Shown here: positions 15,055 to 23,473 of the stretch, piece by piece
How positions within the stretch are numbered: the stretch's first letter is position 1
Layout: each line of letters starts with the position of its first letter
IMG/VR virus record: IMGVR_UViG_3300025671_000484
Coordinates: 1-25,009 of that record
Strand: one strand, 5' to 3'
DNA: 25,009 nucleotides
From: a virus
The notes under the pieces: model-generated
What the model was told of the DNA's origin: nothing
What the model saw: the letters and a program-made list of their open reading frames with translations, nothing else
Database searches by the model: none
Made by a program: the position numbers and the translations under genes

Positions 15055-17943
15055 ATGAGAAATTCAGGCCTTAAAGGAAAACGAGCAGCCGATCAAACGG
15101 GAATTGTTTCTTTAGCATCACAGTTTAACCAAACAGAATATCTAATACCAAAAATTACTGGTTATACTGTTGATGGTAGTGTTAAACAACTCGATCCTGC
15201 AGGCGGCGAGGAAATAGTACTTCAAGGCAGTGGTTTTAAATCTGGTGCAACAGTAAGAGTTGATAATGCACAAATAGGTTCTGTAACTATTACACCAACT
15301 ACACTAACTTTTACCAGTCCTGCTAAAACATCAGGGACTTATACTGTATATGCAACTAATCCAAATGGAGGCACGGCAGCATTGGTGCCAGGTTTGGTTT
15401 ATGACGGACTGCCAACTTGGAGTAGTCCGGCAGCAGACAGCGAACTTGGCCCATACTATGAAACTACCAGTATAAACAATACTTTTGTGGCAGAAGAAGG
15501 TGGTGATTCGATAACTTATAGTCTTTATAGTGGTAGTTTGCCGTCGGGTGCTACGTTAGATGCTAACACTGGAAATTTAACCGGAACTGCACCTGTAGAC
15601 AGTAATACAACAACTTACAGTTTTACCATTCAGGCACAAGATGAAGAAAATCAGACAGCTTTACGTTCATTTACATTAACGGTAAACACTGATGTAGTTA
15701 CTTGGAGTCTGCCTGCCAGCGACGCACAGAGTTTAACTGCGAATACAGCAATGAGTAATTTAACATTGGTAGCCACTAGTGGTGCAGGTTATGGAGTGCT
15801 TTACACAGCAAATAGTTTACCAAATGGCTTAAGTCTTTCAGGCGACACTATTAGTGGCACACCAACTGATGTTGGAACTGAGTACACACTGTTGACTGCT
15901 ACTGCTAATACAACTACAAGAACTGCTACAAAAACAATTACGTGGACCATTAGTGTTGCTGATACGGGTGATGCGTATTTTGCTGATACTAATGCACTTA
16001 TACAAGGCATAGCTACGGCACAAACTGCTGACAATAGCGTAGTCACTGATCATTCCAGTAATAGCATTACTATGACTGTGTCGGGCAACCCTTATTCGGG
16101 CGCAGCCAGCCCATATTATGAACCACCTCCCAGTGTGTATTTTGATGGCAGTTCTTATCACAGTTGGACACTTGATGCTAATTGTACCTGTACAGGCGAT
16201 TTTACGCTTGAGTTTTGGTGGTACAACAATCATACAACTTGGGGCAATTATGGAATCATGGGCGGCTCCTTTGGCTCTAAACCAGCAATCTATGGAGACA
16301 GCGGTGGCATATTGCACTTGTATGACGGCACAGTAAACCTTACATTTAGTGGCGGCACAAGAAATGCCTGGCACCATTTTGCAATCGTAAAAAGTGGTAG
16401 TGGATCAAACAACATAAAAGCCTATCGTGATGGCGCACAAGTAGGAATAACTACATCCAGTTCAACAATTGATTTTTCCGGAACTTTTTATGTTGGGTAT
16501 AGCACCAGTTACAGTTATACACCTAAAGGGTATATTTGCCAACTAAGATTGGTTAACGGCACAGCTGTGTATACTTCCGCGTTTGATCCACCTACACACA
16601 GTTTAGAAAAAATTGCAAATACCGAGTTCTTGGCTTATGCCGGTCCTTGGATGGGCGATATTAGTGATAATGCTTTTGCTACATCTGTAACAGGTTGGCC
16701 TTATTCAAACTCCTCAACGCCAATGACTGCTGGCCCTGTTTACAATGCCTACGATCCTGCCAGCCACGCCGGCGCAATGTATTTTGACGATAGTGGAGAT
16801 TATGTAACTTCATCAGCCAGTTTAACTCATAAACCAACTGGTGATTTTACAATGGAGTGTTGGTTTAAACCAGATGGAACGTTTGATAACACGAACGGCA
16901 TTTTTACATTAGGAACTAATACCAATCAATCCTATAGTATTGCAATAGTAGGTGCAAGCAGCTCAACTGGGGCTATTGCTTTTTGGGTTAACGGATTTAA
17001 CGGTACTACGACTTCATCCACTGGGCTTGCAAAAATAGGCGTATGGCAACACGTTGCTTTGGTTAGAAACGGCACAACAAATACATTATACTTAAATGGT
17101 CAGAGTGTAGCAACTAATACAAACACACCATCATTTACTGGTACTCCTACTTTCAGATTAGCCTCAAGGTATGCAGATAATCCTAACGAAATATTTAAAG
17201 GATGGCTCAGCGATTTTAGATATACAAAAAGTGCAGTTTATACGTCTAACTTTACGCCACCATCAAGTGCATTAGCCAGCGGGTCTGCTTATCTTGCTGT
17301 TCCTTTTAGTGATGCTGACATTTACGACGGTTCTGGTGTCAACAATATAAATCTTAACGCCAGCGTGGCACTCAGTGACAGTGTTAAAAATTTTGGAAAT
17401 ACTTCAATTAATTTTGGCACGTCTGGATCTAATTATATGCGTCTATGGCACAGCACTTCCAGCATACCAACTTTAATTACTACAGGCACAGGAGCATTTA
17501 CTTTAGAATGGTGGATGTATTGTAATTCTGGAACAGGCAGAACACTTAGAATACAATGGAAGTCAGGTTACTTGGCAGTGACAGATACTACAGGTGCTTA
17601 CGCAGTTATGAGTAGCCTTGGTGATAATAACACTGGCTATAGTAATATTATAGACAGTGATACTGCTATATCAGCGCAAACATGGACTTATTGTGCTTTG
17701 GTAAGAACCGCAGCAGGAACGCTTACACTTTACCAAGGAACATCAGGATCAACGGCTAATGTGGGAGCAAGTACTTCAGCGTTGGGCAACAGTTTTGACG
17801 TAGGATTTTGGGGTGCAAGAGCAGGGACATCGACTCAAGAAATGAATGGATATTTAGACGATATTAGATTCACTAAAGGTGTAGCAAGAGATGTAACTTC
17901 GGTACCGACCTCGGCTCTACCCAATAAGTTAAGTACCTCATAA
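15055..17943 (+). CDS. Multidomain adhesin-like structural protein: TIG, two Ig-like, three LamG domains (962 residues)
   Basis: I chose the ATG at 15055 rather than the in-frame ATG at 15004. The former starts one base after the upstream stop (15051-15053), has GAGG at 15039-15042, and avoids a 50-base overlap. Domain order: N-terminal anchor (1-32); IPT/TIG-like fold (about 33-116, with GSGFKSGATVRVD); two putative Ig domains of the He_PIG type (about 120-212 and 215-302, with LPSGATLDANTGNLTGT and LPNGLSLSGDTISGTPTD). Three concanavalin-A/LamG-like domains follow (about 359-529, 572-749, 779-959), each with FTLE(F/C)W-like and WxHxAxV-like strands and a closing R-x-x-x-(G/S)-x-A-V-Y-T-S-x-F motif, degenerate in the third. 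LamG-like folds commonly bind glycans, so host-surface attachment is the likely role (inference). No transmembrane segment is visible. Confidence 0.8.
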   Translation: MRNSGLKGKRAADQTGIVSLASQFNQTEYLIPKITGYTVDGSVKQLDPAGGEEIVLQGSGFKSGATVRVDNAQIGSVTITPTTLTFTSPAKTSGTYTVYATNPNGGTAALVPGLVYDGLPTWSSPAADSELGPYYETTSINNTFVAEEGGDSITYSLYSGSLPSGATLDANTGNLTGTAPVDSNTTTYSFTIQAQDEENQTALRSFTLTVNTDVVTWSLPASDAQSLTANTAMSNLTLVATSGAGYGVLYTANSLPNGLSLSGDTISGTPTDVGTEYTLLTATANTTTRTATKTITWTISVADTGDAYFADTNALIQGIATAQTADNSVVTDHSSNSITMTVSGNPYSGAASPYYEPPPSVYFDGSSYHSWTLDANCTCTGDFTLEFWWYNNHTTWGNYGIMGGSFGSKPAIYGDSGGILHLYDGTVNLTFSGGTRNAWHHFAIVKSGSGSNNIKAYRDGAQVGITTSSSTIDFSGTFYVGYSTSYSYTPKGYICQLRLVNGTAVYTSAFDPPTHSLEKIANTEFLAYAGPWMGDISDNAFATSVTGWPYSNSSTPMTAGPVYNAYDPASHAGAMYFDDSGDYVTSSASLTHKPTGDFTMECWFKPDGTFDNTNGIFTLGTNTNQSYSIAIVGASSSTGAIAFWVNGFNGTTTSSTGLAKIGVWQHVALVRNGTTNTLYLNGQSVATNTNTPSFTGTPTFRLASRYADNPNEIFKGWLSDFRYTKSAVYTSNFTPPSSALASGSAYLAVPFSDADIYDGSGVNNINLNASVALSDSVKNFGNTSINFGTSGSNYMRLWHSTSSIPTLITTGTGAFTLEWWMYCNSGTGRTLRIQWKSGYLAVTDTTGAYAVMSSLGDNNTGYSNIIDSDTAISAQTWTYCALVRTAAGTLTLYQGTSGSTANVGASTSALGNSFDVGFWGARAGTSTQEMNGYLDDIRFTKGVARDVTSVPTSALPNKLSTS

Positions 17944-17946
17944 CCA

Positions 17947-17954
17947 AATAAATA
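17947..17954 (+). promoter_or_regulatory. T4-type late promoter box for the second repeat fibre
   Basis: AATAAATA lies 16 bases before the ATG at 17971, in the 27-base gap after the LamG gene. It matches the box before the giant fibre gene exactly. Confidence 0.55.
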
Positions 17955-17970
17955 TGATAAAGAGTAAGAG

Positions 17971-20667
17971 ATGCCTTTAAATTTTCCAAACAGTCCCAGT
18001 CTAAATGACACCTATACCTTTGGTACAAAAACCTGGATATGGAACGGTGCCGCTTGGAAACTTAAAACGGACGGCGCTATTAACGATATTCCAATCGGTA
18101 ACAGTTCTCCCAGCACCGGTGCATTTACTACACTGAGCGCCACTGGAACGTTTACTGGTACAACAGTAGAAGCAGCACAGATTGGCAATTCAGGCGCCAC
18201 ACTAACTGGTACTTTAGATACTGCAAGCCAACCAAACGTAACCAGCCTAGGTACGCTAACCGGGCTAACTCTGTCAGGTACGCTAACTGGAACAACTGTT
18301 GAAGCAGCACAAATAGGTAACAGTGGTGCCACACTAACTGGCACATTAAGTACGGCCGCTCAAACAAATATTACTTCACTAGGAACACTAACCGGATTAA
18401 CTTTAAGTGGGACACTAACGGGCACCACGGTAGAAGCGGCCACAATTGGTAATACCGGCGCAACACTTACAGGTACATTAAGCACCGCTGCACAAACCAA
18501 TGTTACAAGTCTTGGAACTTTAACCGGTTTAACTTTATCAGGAACACTGACAGGTACAACTATTGAGGCAGCACAAATAGGTAATTCAGGTGCAACACTA
18601 ACTGGCACACTAAGCACCGCTGCTCAAACTAACATCACTTCACTAGGCACATTAACAGGGCTAACTTTATCAGGAACACTAACAGGTACAACTATTAATG
18701 CCGCTACAATTGGTAATAGTGGAGCAAGTTTAGTTGGATCATTGACAGGTGACGTAACTGGAACTGCAGCCGCAGCAACTACAGTTGTAACAACACTAAC
18801 CGGTACATCAGCGAACTATTACATTCCGTTTTCACTAAGTGGCGCTACGACAGGCAATGCATCGTTGGGTATTGACTCAGGACTTTATTACAACCCCGGC
18901 ACCAATTATCTTTACTATACTACGCTATCTGGTACAAGCATTTACGCAAGAGTTATTGATTTCTCAGATGGCAGTTCTTCTGTAGACCATTTAAGGTTTG
19001 GTAATTCAGATGACGCTAAGTTCTTCTACAATGGCACTCCCAACACAATGGAGTTGGACCTCGCAACCGGCGCACAAAGTTTTATTATTACAGATGCGGG
19101 CACCACACGATTTACGTTTGAAAAAGCAACTGGCAATTTAACTGCTGGCAATGTCATTGCTACTGCTTTTACTGGCGACGGAAGCGCATTAACCAGCATC
19201 ACAGGTGCTAATGTAACCGGAACAGTAGCCAATGCCACTTACGCCGACAGCACTGGTAGCGCCGGCACTGCAACTTCTGCTACTACAGCAGGCACTGCTC
19301 AGTATGTAACAGAAGCTTCGCAACCAAACATTACCAGTGTAGGTTCCAGCCTTACTACAGGCGAGATTACAATTGGTAGTAACAGTATTACCAGCACACA
19401 CGACACAATTACTATCGATCCAGCAAGTGCAGGACAAAATGGTTTAGTCGTTATTGAGGGCAATCTGCAAGTTACAGGTAACGTAACTTACGTTGATAGT
19501 GGGACTATTGTAATAAATGACAAAGACATTATCGTTGCCAATAACCAAACAACTAGTGCTGGTATTGACGGTGCTGGTATATTAGCAGGTAATGTCGGTG
19601 GAGTTGGTGTCGCAACTTGGATATATAATCACGCTACTACAAGTTGGCAAAGCAATGTTGGTGTAACACCTGCAGGTAACGCTAGTTTGAGTTTAGGAGG
19701 AACCAGCAACTATTGGAGTACTGGTTATTTCGATGCTATTCAAGCGCCAAGCATTACTGGTGTATTGCAAACTGCTGCTCAGACAAATATTACAAGTTTA
19801 GGTACGCTGACTGGACTTACACTCAGTGGTACGCTAACAGGAACAACTATAAATGCTGCCGCAATTGGTAACACAGGTGCAACACTAACAGGCACAATAC
19901 AAACAGCAGCACAGACAAATATAACCAGTTTAGGTACATTAACCGGATTGACACTAAGTGGGACACTTACCGGTACAACCATAAATGCTGCTGCAATTGG
20001 TAATTCAGGCGCTACACTGACAGGTACAATACAAACCGCAGCCCAAACAAATATCACTTCACTTGGAACTTTAACAGGTTTAACTTTATCGGGTACACTA
20101 ACTGGTACAACGGTAGAAGCTGCTACAATCGGTAATAGTGGAGCAACTCTCACTGGTACATTGAGTACAGCAGCACAAACCAATGTTACTAGTTTAGGCA
20201 CATTAACTGGACTTACACTAAGTGGAACACTGACTGGTACAACTGTTGAAGCCGCACAGATAGGTAATAGTGGAGCCACGTTAACAGGTACACTTGATAC
20301 AGCAGCACAAACAAACATCACATCAGTTGGTACGCTAACTGGACTAACATTAAGTGGAAATGTGTCAGGAACTAACTACATAGCCTCAGGAAACGTTAAC
20401 GCCAGTAGTTATATTATCGAAGGTGATGGTGTTTTTTGGAGCAACGGTGATCCTTACAGTTCAGGCGGCGGCGGCGCTGGTGGCTATTTTAACAGTACAT
20501 TAACATCGTTCCCAGGATCTGCTGGTAACAGTGATTATGGATCAGGCGAAACATATGTAGGGGAAAGTTCGTCATTCGATGCTTTTTTAATTCCGCTTAT
20601 TCCTAACTACGACATGAACGATCCTTCAGGTTCTTTAGAAACAGTTGATCTCGGAGTCCTGACATAA
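17971..20667 (+). CDS. Second repeat-built tail-fibre-like protein (898 residues)
   Basis: Probable virion fibre related to the giant protein by repeat exchange. The N-terminus (MPLNFPNSPSLNDTYTFGTK, then W-x-W-NGAAWKLK) is a fibre start common in marine T4-like phages and differs from that of the giant protein. It is followed by PIGNSSPSTGAFTTLSATG. Full 44-residue repeats 1-4 begin near residue 88. Residues ~255-450 are unique, including RFGNSDDAKFFYNG and a FIITDAGTTRFTFEKATGN segment typical of fibre proteins. One ~140-residue module of subtype B follows, then repeats 5-9, a YIIEGDGVFWSNGDPYSSGGGG junction and a distinct acidic, aromatic tip (about 833-898). Eight of nine repeats read SLGTLTGL where the giant protein mostly reads SVGTLTGL. 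The ribosome site (AAGAG) is weak. A receptor-binding tip at the C-terminus is inference. Confidence 0.8.
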   Translation: MPLNFPNSPSLNDTYTFGTKTWIWNGAAWKLKTDGAINDIPIGNSSPSTGAFTTLSATGTFTGTTVEAAQIGNSGATLTGTLDTASQPNVTSLGTLTGLTLSGTLTGTTVEAAQIGNSGATLTGTLSTAAQTNITSLGTLTGLTLSGTLTGTTVEAATIGNTGATLTGTLSTAAQTNVTSLGTLTGLTLSGTLTGTTIEAAQIGNSGATLTGTLSTAAQTNITSLGTLTGLTLSGTLTGTTINAATIGNSGASLVGSLTGDVTGTAAAATTVVTTLTGTSANYYIPFSLSGATTGNASLGIDSGLYYNPGTNYLYYTTLSGTSIYARVIDFSDGSSSVDHLRFGNSDDAKFFYNGTPNTMELDLATGAQSFIITDAGTTRFTFEKATGNLTAGNVIATAFTGDGSALTSITGANVTGTVANATYADSTGSAGTATSATTAGTAQYVTEASQPNITSVGSSLTTGEITIGSNSITSTHDTITIDPASAGQNGLVVIEGNLQVTGNVTYVDSGTIVINDKDIIVANNQTTSAGIDGAGILAGNVGGVGVATWIYNHATTSWQSNVGVTPAGNASLSLGGTSNYWSTGYFDAIQAPSITGVLQTAAQTNITSLGTLTGLTLSGTLTGTTINAAAIGNTGATLTGTIQTAAQTNITSLGTLTGLTLSGTLTGTTINAAAIGNSGATLTGTIQTAAQTNITSLGTLTGLTLSGTLTGTTVEAATIGNSGATLTGTLSTAAQTNVTSLGTLTGLTLSGTLTGTTVEAAQIGNSGATLTGTLDTAAQTNITSVGTLTGLTLSGNVSGTNYIASGNVNASSYIIEGDGVFWSNGDPYSSGGGGAGGYFNSTLTSFPGSAGNSDYGSGETYVGESSSFDAFLIPLIPNYDMNDPSGSLETVDLGVLT
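18232..18735 (+). repeat. 132-bp repeats 1-4 of the second fibre gene
   Basis: Four units in a row, the first starting with PNVTSLG and the others with TN(I/V)TSLG. The fourth runs out into a unique segment at GASLVGSLTGD. A partial unit precedes them (from about 18150). Confidence 0.85.
19360..19772 (+). repeat. ~140-residue fibre module, copy 5 (subtype B)
   Basis: It matches copy 2 of the giant gene over ASAGQNGL, YVDSGTIVINDKD, the region before ATWIYNHATTSW, and SNVGVTP. It ends ITGVLQTA directly before repeats 5-9. Confidence 0.8.
19783..20380 (+). repeat. 132-bp repeats 5-9 of the second fibre gene
   Basis: Five units in a row. Only the last reads SVG in place of SLG, and it changes after TLSGN into the junction shared with the giant gene. 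Confidence 0.85.
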
Positions 20668-20672
20668 AAAAC

Positions 20673-20680
20673 GATAAATA
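20673..20680 (+). promoter_or_regulatory. T4-type late promoter box for the 181-residue gene
   Basis: GATAAATA lies 17 bases before the ATG at 20698. It overlaps a perfect palindrome TAAATATTTA (20675-20684). GGAG at 20686-20689 serves as ribosome site. Confidence 0.6.
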
Positions 20681-20697
20681 TTTACGGAGTTTATTAA

Positions 20698-21243
20698 ATG
20701 CCAACACAAGTACAATTTAGACGAGGAACTGAAGCACAAAATGACGCATTTACAGGTGCCTCTGGTGAACTTTCGGTAGACATCACCAACGACAGTATCA
20801 GAATTCATGACGGTATTACTGCAGGAGGATTTGAACCCAATGCAAAATACGCTGACTTGGCAGAACGTTACGCTACAGATGTTCCTTTAGAACCAGGTGA
20901 TGTTGTTGTTTTAGGCGGCATGCAGGAAATTACTAAATCCTCACAGCCTGCAGACACAAGAGTACTTGGAGTTGTTAGTACACAACCTAGCCATAAAATG
21001 AATGCTTATGTAGGTGAATTGGCCACTAGAAATCAAACACATCCTTACATTGCACTAACTGGACGTTGTCCCTGCAAAGCCGTCGGTATTGTTAAACAGG
21101 GTGATTTAATGATTACCAGTGAAGTGCCAGGGTATGCTCAATCTACTGATCAGTATATCGGTGGCGCTGTAATTGGAAAAGCAATTACCGGTAAGGATAC
21201 AGAAGATCCTGGCGAAATTGAAGTTGCAGTTGGAAGATTCTAA
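20698..21243 (+). CDS. Mtd-like N-terminus plus peptidase-G2/IMC-like C-terminus, structural protein (181 residues)
   Basis: Residues 3-45 (VQFRRGTEAQNDAFTGASGE, followed by ELSVDITNDSIRIHDG) match the short N-terminal domain seen in Mtd-like and many other phage fibre proteins. Residues ~50-180 begin YADLAERYATDVPLEPGDVV and contain LGVVSTQPSHKMN, IALTGRCPCKAVG, VKQGDLMITS and a closing IEVAVGRF. This is the domain at the C-terminus of many T4-like fibre proteins, related to the peptidase G2 or IMC group of fibre chaperones. Here the two domains are joined with no fibre shaft. It has its own late-type promoter. It may be a baseplate plug, fibre cap or separate assembly factor for the long fibres; whether it cleaves itself cannot be judged. 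Its stop codon overlaps that of the convergent Nudix gene. Confidence 0.75.
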   Translation: MPTQVQFRRGTEAQNDAFTGASGELSVDITNDSIRIHDGITAGGFEPNAKYADLAERYATDVPLEPGDVVVLGGMQEITKSSQPADTRVLGVVSTQPSHKMNAYVGELATRNQTHPYIALTGRCPCKAVGIVKQGDLMITSEVPGYAQSTDQYIGGAVIGKAITGKDTEDPGEIEVAVGRF

Positions 21244-21674
21244 CTTTTAAGTTTTTCCTGCGTCTTTAACTTATTTCGACTTTTTTCTAATCTGATAGTT
21301 CTAAATACGCCTGGGTGCAATGGCTTTGGAAAGAACTCCAAAGGCACCCAGCAGAATCCTTTGTGCTCTCGGTTTAAGTCTGGTACAAATTCTTCTTCTA
21401 CTTTGATTAAAAATGTGTGGTAAACAAATTTTTTGTTGTCGCTGACAAACTGTTCTATGGGAATAACTTTGGCGCCTTCAATTCGGCCACCTAGTTCTTC
21501 ACTAATTTCTCTGTGCAATCCCGCAAGTATACTTTCTCCACGTTCTATTTTGCCACCCACAAGTCCCCAAGTGTCGGGAAACTTGCCGTCGTTACGTAGT
21601 AAGAATAGATAACGTTTTGTAGTGGTGCAATAGATCATTGCACCACAACTTGAATTTATATTACCAGTTGCCAT
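21240..21674 (-). CDS. Nudix hydrolase (144 residues)
   Basis: Hydrolyses a nucleoside diphosphate linked to another group; the substrate cannot be assigned, and ADP-ribose, oxidised dNTP or NAD-type compounds are all possible. The Nudix box is complete at residues 41-62: G41-x5-E47-x7-R55-E56-I-S-E59-E60-L-G62. Only the last box position is Gly instead of the usual aliphatic residue. E59 and E60 are the metal ligands. The N-terminal segment (CGAMIYCTTTKRYLFLLRN) and the WGLVGGKIERGE strand-loop are typical. The C-terminal 20 residues are very basic. The start overlaps the tail terminator gene by 19 bases, with AGGCAGG as ribosome site, so it is translated with the tail genes and would be made late. 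Its stop overlaps that of the convergent 181-residue gene (3 bases shared). Confidence 0.9.
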   Translation of the reverse strand: MATGNINSSCGAMIYCTTTKRYLFLLRNDGKFPDTWGLVGGKIERGESILAGLHREISEELGGRIEGAKVIPIEQFVSDNKKFVYHTFLIKVEEEFVPDLNREHKGFCWVPLEFFPKPLHPGVFRTIRLEKSRNKLKTQEKLKS

Positions 21675-23473
21675 TTACCTGCCTCATAGAAACCTTCGTA
21701 ACTCTTGGCCCAAGTATTACCGTTCCATGCATACTGTGTACCTGTGGTCATGTTGGTTACATAGTATGTATCAGTTAGTTCACTTGCATCAAATATAACG
21801 ACCCAATGTTGCCCGTTGAATTGTATAATGTCGTTTGCACTGGCCACCAGTCTGGTATTGTCTGCACCGACCCAGTTGTAAGTTGCTACGTTTGCAACAT
21901 TTGCAGGACTTGAGTAGTCATTAACTAACAAATATCTTGTACCATTAACAAGTTTTTGTAAATCTCGGTTAGGTCTTGAACTTTGGGGATCAATAATTGC
22001 GTTGATAGGTGAAAGTGTATTGGCTGGTATTGTGTCTACATCTACAGTATATAACAAACTAGTGTCATCGGCAGGGTTGTAAGCCACTGTACCTACAACT
22101 TCTGTTGTGCCGTCTGCTAATTCTAAACGAACTTGACTAGTACCATTAACTAAGTTACCATAAACATTTATTAAACTGCGCCATGGCTCATTTACGCCAT
22201 ATTCATATATGCGTTCGCTGAATACAATCTTATCACCTATGTTACCAGTAATTAAATCATTTGCTAATACTGTAATACCATTTACACTTACTACTGTAGT
22301 ATTTGGGGTTGTAACATTGTTGATAAAATTGTAGGCGTTTGCTGATACATTAGCATTTGCGTTGGCGGATAAAGTAATTTCAGTGTTGCTAACAACATTA
22401 GATACTGTGCCTAAAGATATATTGTCTTGACTGACTATTGTAAATCCAGCACGTATATCTGATGAAAATGTAGTGCTCACACCGGTTATAGTGGTACTTT
22501 CAGTATTAGCAGTTATAGTGCCTGTACCGCGTTGGCTTAACCCAGTAATTAACATGTCACTGGTAATACCATCTGCATCTGTTAACACAATATTAGCATT
22601 TGCACTAACATTAGCAGCAAGTTCTTTAATGTATTGTTGTCCAAATTTGTCGTCGACTGGATCATTGTATTTTACTAAACGTAACTCATCGTTTAGTAAA
22701 ATTACACCATAATCAAGAGGTGTGAGGTATTGTCTACTAAGTAGATTTGCTTCGTCGTATATTGCGGTGTCGATATTGCCGTCTGCATCGTAGATGCTGG
22801 CAATAATTTTTTGTACCACACCCAATGTTTTGACCAGCGCTGGAGCACTGATATAAATTGGCAATTCAAATGTCAATGTTGCTATGTCTATATTAGTATC
22901 TGTTCCCACAGGTACAGTTCGACTGCTCCAACTGACACCACTTAACAATACATAAGTAATGCTGGTCCAATCCACGTAGTTGTCTGTGCTTTGTATTTCT
23001 AGTGCTGGGTTGAATAATGTACAGATTTGTTCCAGAATCTGGAGTTTCTGTTCAGTGTTGCTAGTCCAAATGTCTAATTTTAAAGTCAGTCTATAAGGCA
23101 CAGGCATCAAGCGTTCTACTGTAAAAGTATCACCCTGTGTAGTTGCCAGTTGCCCAGTCTGAGAATCATAATAACGTTCACGTAGGTTCATTTTGTCTAC
23201 GTAAGTGGGATTCATAATTCTACTACGATCATATTCCATTCCAGCAATGTATACTGCCATAGCAGGTGTGCTGTTTAAATAGTTTTCACTGTTTTGTTTT
23301 AGAATTGCTGCTGCCTGCCTACTGCTGTCGCCATATATTACAGGCACACGTTGAAGTGTAGTATTGCTGTTTCTGTCTTTGCCAAACTCTACTTGAAAGT
23401 TTGATACCATACGTATAAACTGCGTAATATATCTGCGTATTTGTTTGTCGTAGAAAAACTGTTGTAAAGCCAT
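21656..23473 (-). CDS. 15: T4 gp15-like tail sheath terminator with C-terminal extension (605 residues)
   Basis: In T4, gp15 caps the tail tube and sheath and provides the interface to the neck. Residues 1-~215 match that family: FFYDKQIRRYITQFIRMVSN, RVPVIYGD (42-49), a central PVPYRLTLKLDIWTSNTEQK (124-143) with LQILEQICTLFNP, and a closing LTFELPIYISAP (200-211). The family protein in T4 has 272 residues, so about 350 extra residues follow here. They include a small beta domain at ~316-383 (GTGTITANTESTTITGVSTTF pattern, frequent in phage and bacterial surface proteins) and a C-terminal aromatic segment with YAWNGNTWAKSYEGF. ATG overlaps the stop of the gp14-like gene by one base (TAATG), so translation is coupled; the order 14-15 matches T4. 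The extension's role is unknown. Confidence 0.8.
   Translation of the reverse strand: MALQQFFYDKQIRRYITQFIRMVSNFQVEFGKDRNSNTTLQRVPVIYGDSSRQAAAILKQNSENYLNSTPAMAVYIAGMEYDRSRIMNPTYVDKMNLRERYYDSQTGQLATTQGDTFTVERLMPVPYRLTLKLDIWTSNTEQKLQILEQICTLFNPALEIQSTDNYVDWTSITYVLLSGVSWSSRTVPVGTDTNIDIATLTFELPIYISAPALVKTLGVVQKIIASIYDADGNIDTAIYDEANLLSRQYLTPLDYGVILLNDELRLVKYNDPVDDKFGQQYIKELAANVSANANIVLTDADGITSDMLITGLSQRGTGTITANTESTTITGVSTTFSSDIRAGFTIVSQDNISLGTVSNVVSNTEITLSANANANVSANAYNFINNVTTPNTTVVSVNGITVLANDLITGNIGDKIVFSERIYEYGVNEPWRSLINVYGNLVNGTSQVRLELADGTTEVVGTVAYNPADDTSLLYTVDVDTIPANTLSPINAIIDPQSSRPNRDLQKLVNGTRYLLVNDYSSPANVANVATYNWVGADNTRLVASANDIIQFNGQHWVVIFDASELTDTYYVTNMTTGTQYAWNGNTWAKSYEGFYEAGKWQLVI

Noticed and set aside
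15838-16377. Minus-strand 179-codon Cys/Ile-rich frame opposite the LamG protein
   Set aside because: Antisense shadow of a Thr/Ser/Asn-rich gene, with no promoter or ribosome site; the composition is explained by the opposite strand.
20675-20684. TAAATATTTA palindrome as a terminator or operator
   Set aside because: It has no GC stem or T run, and its left half is explained by the late promoter box; the symmetry may be incidental.
20698-21243. Mtd-like N-terminal domain as a hint of a diversity-generating retroelement
   Set aside because: No reverse transcriptase, no template/variable repeat pair with adenine-specific differences and no C-type lectin domain are present in the window. The N-terminal domain alone is common in phage fibre proteins.
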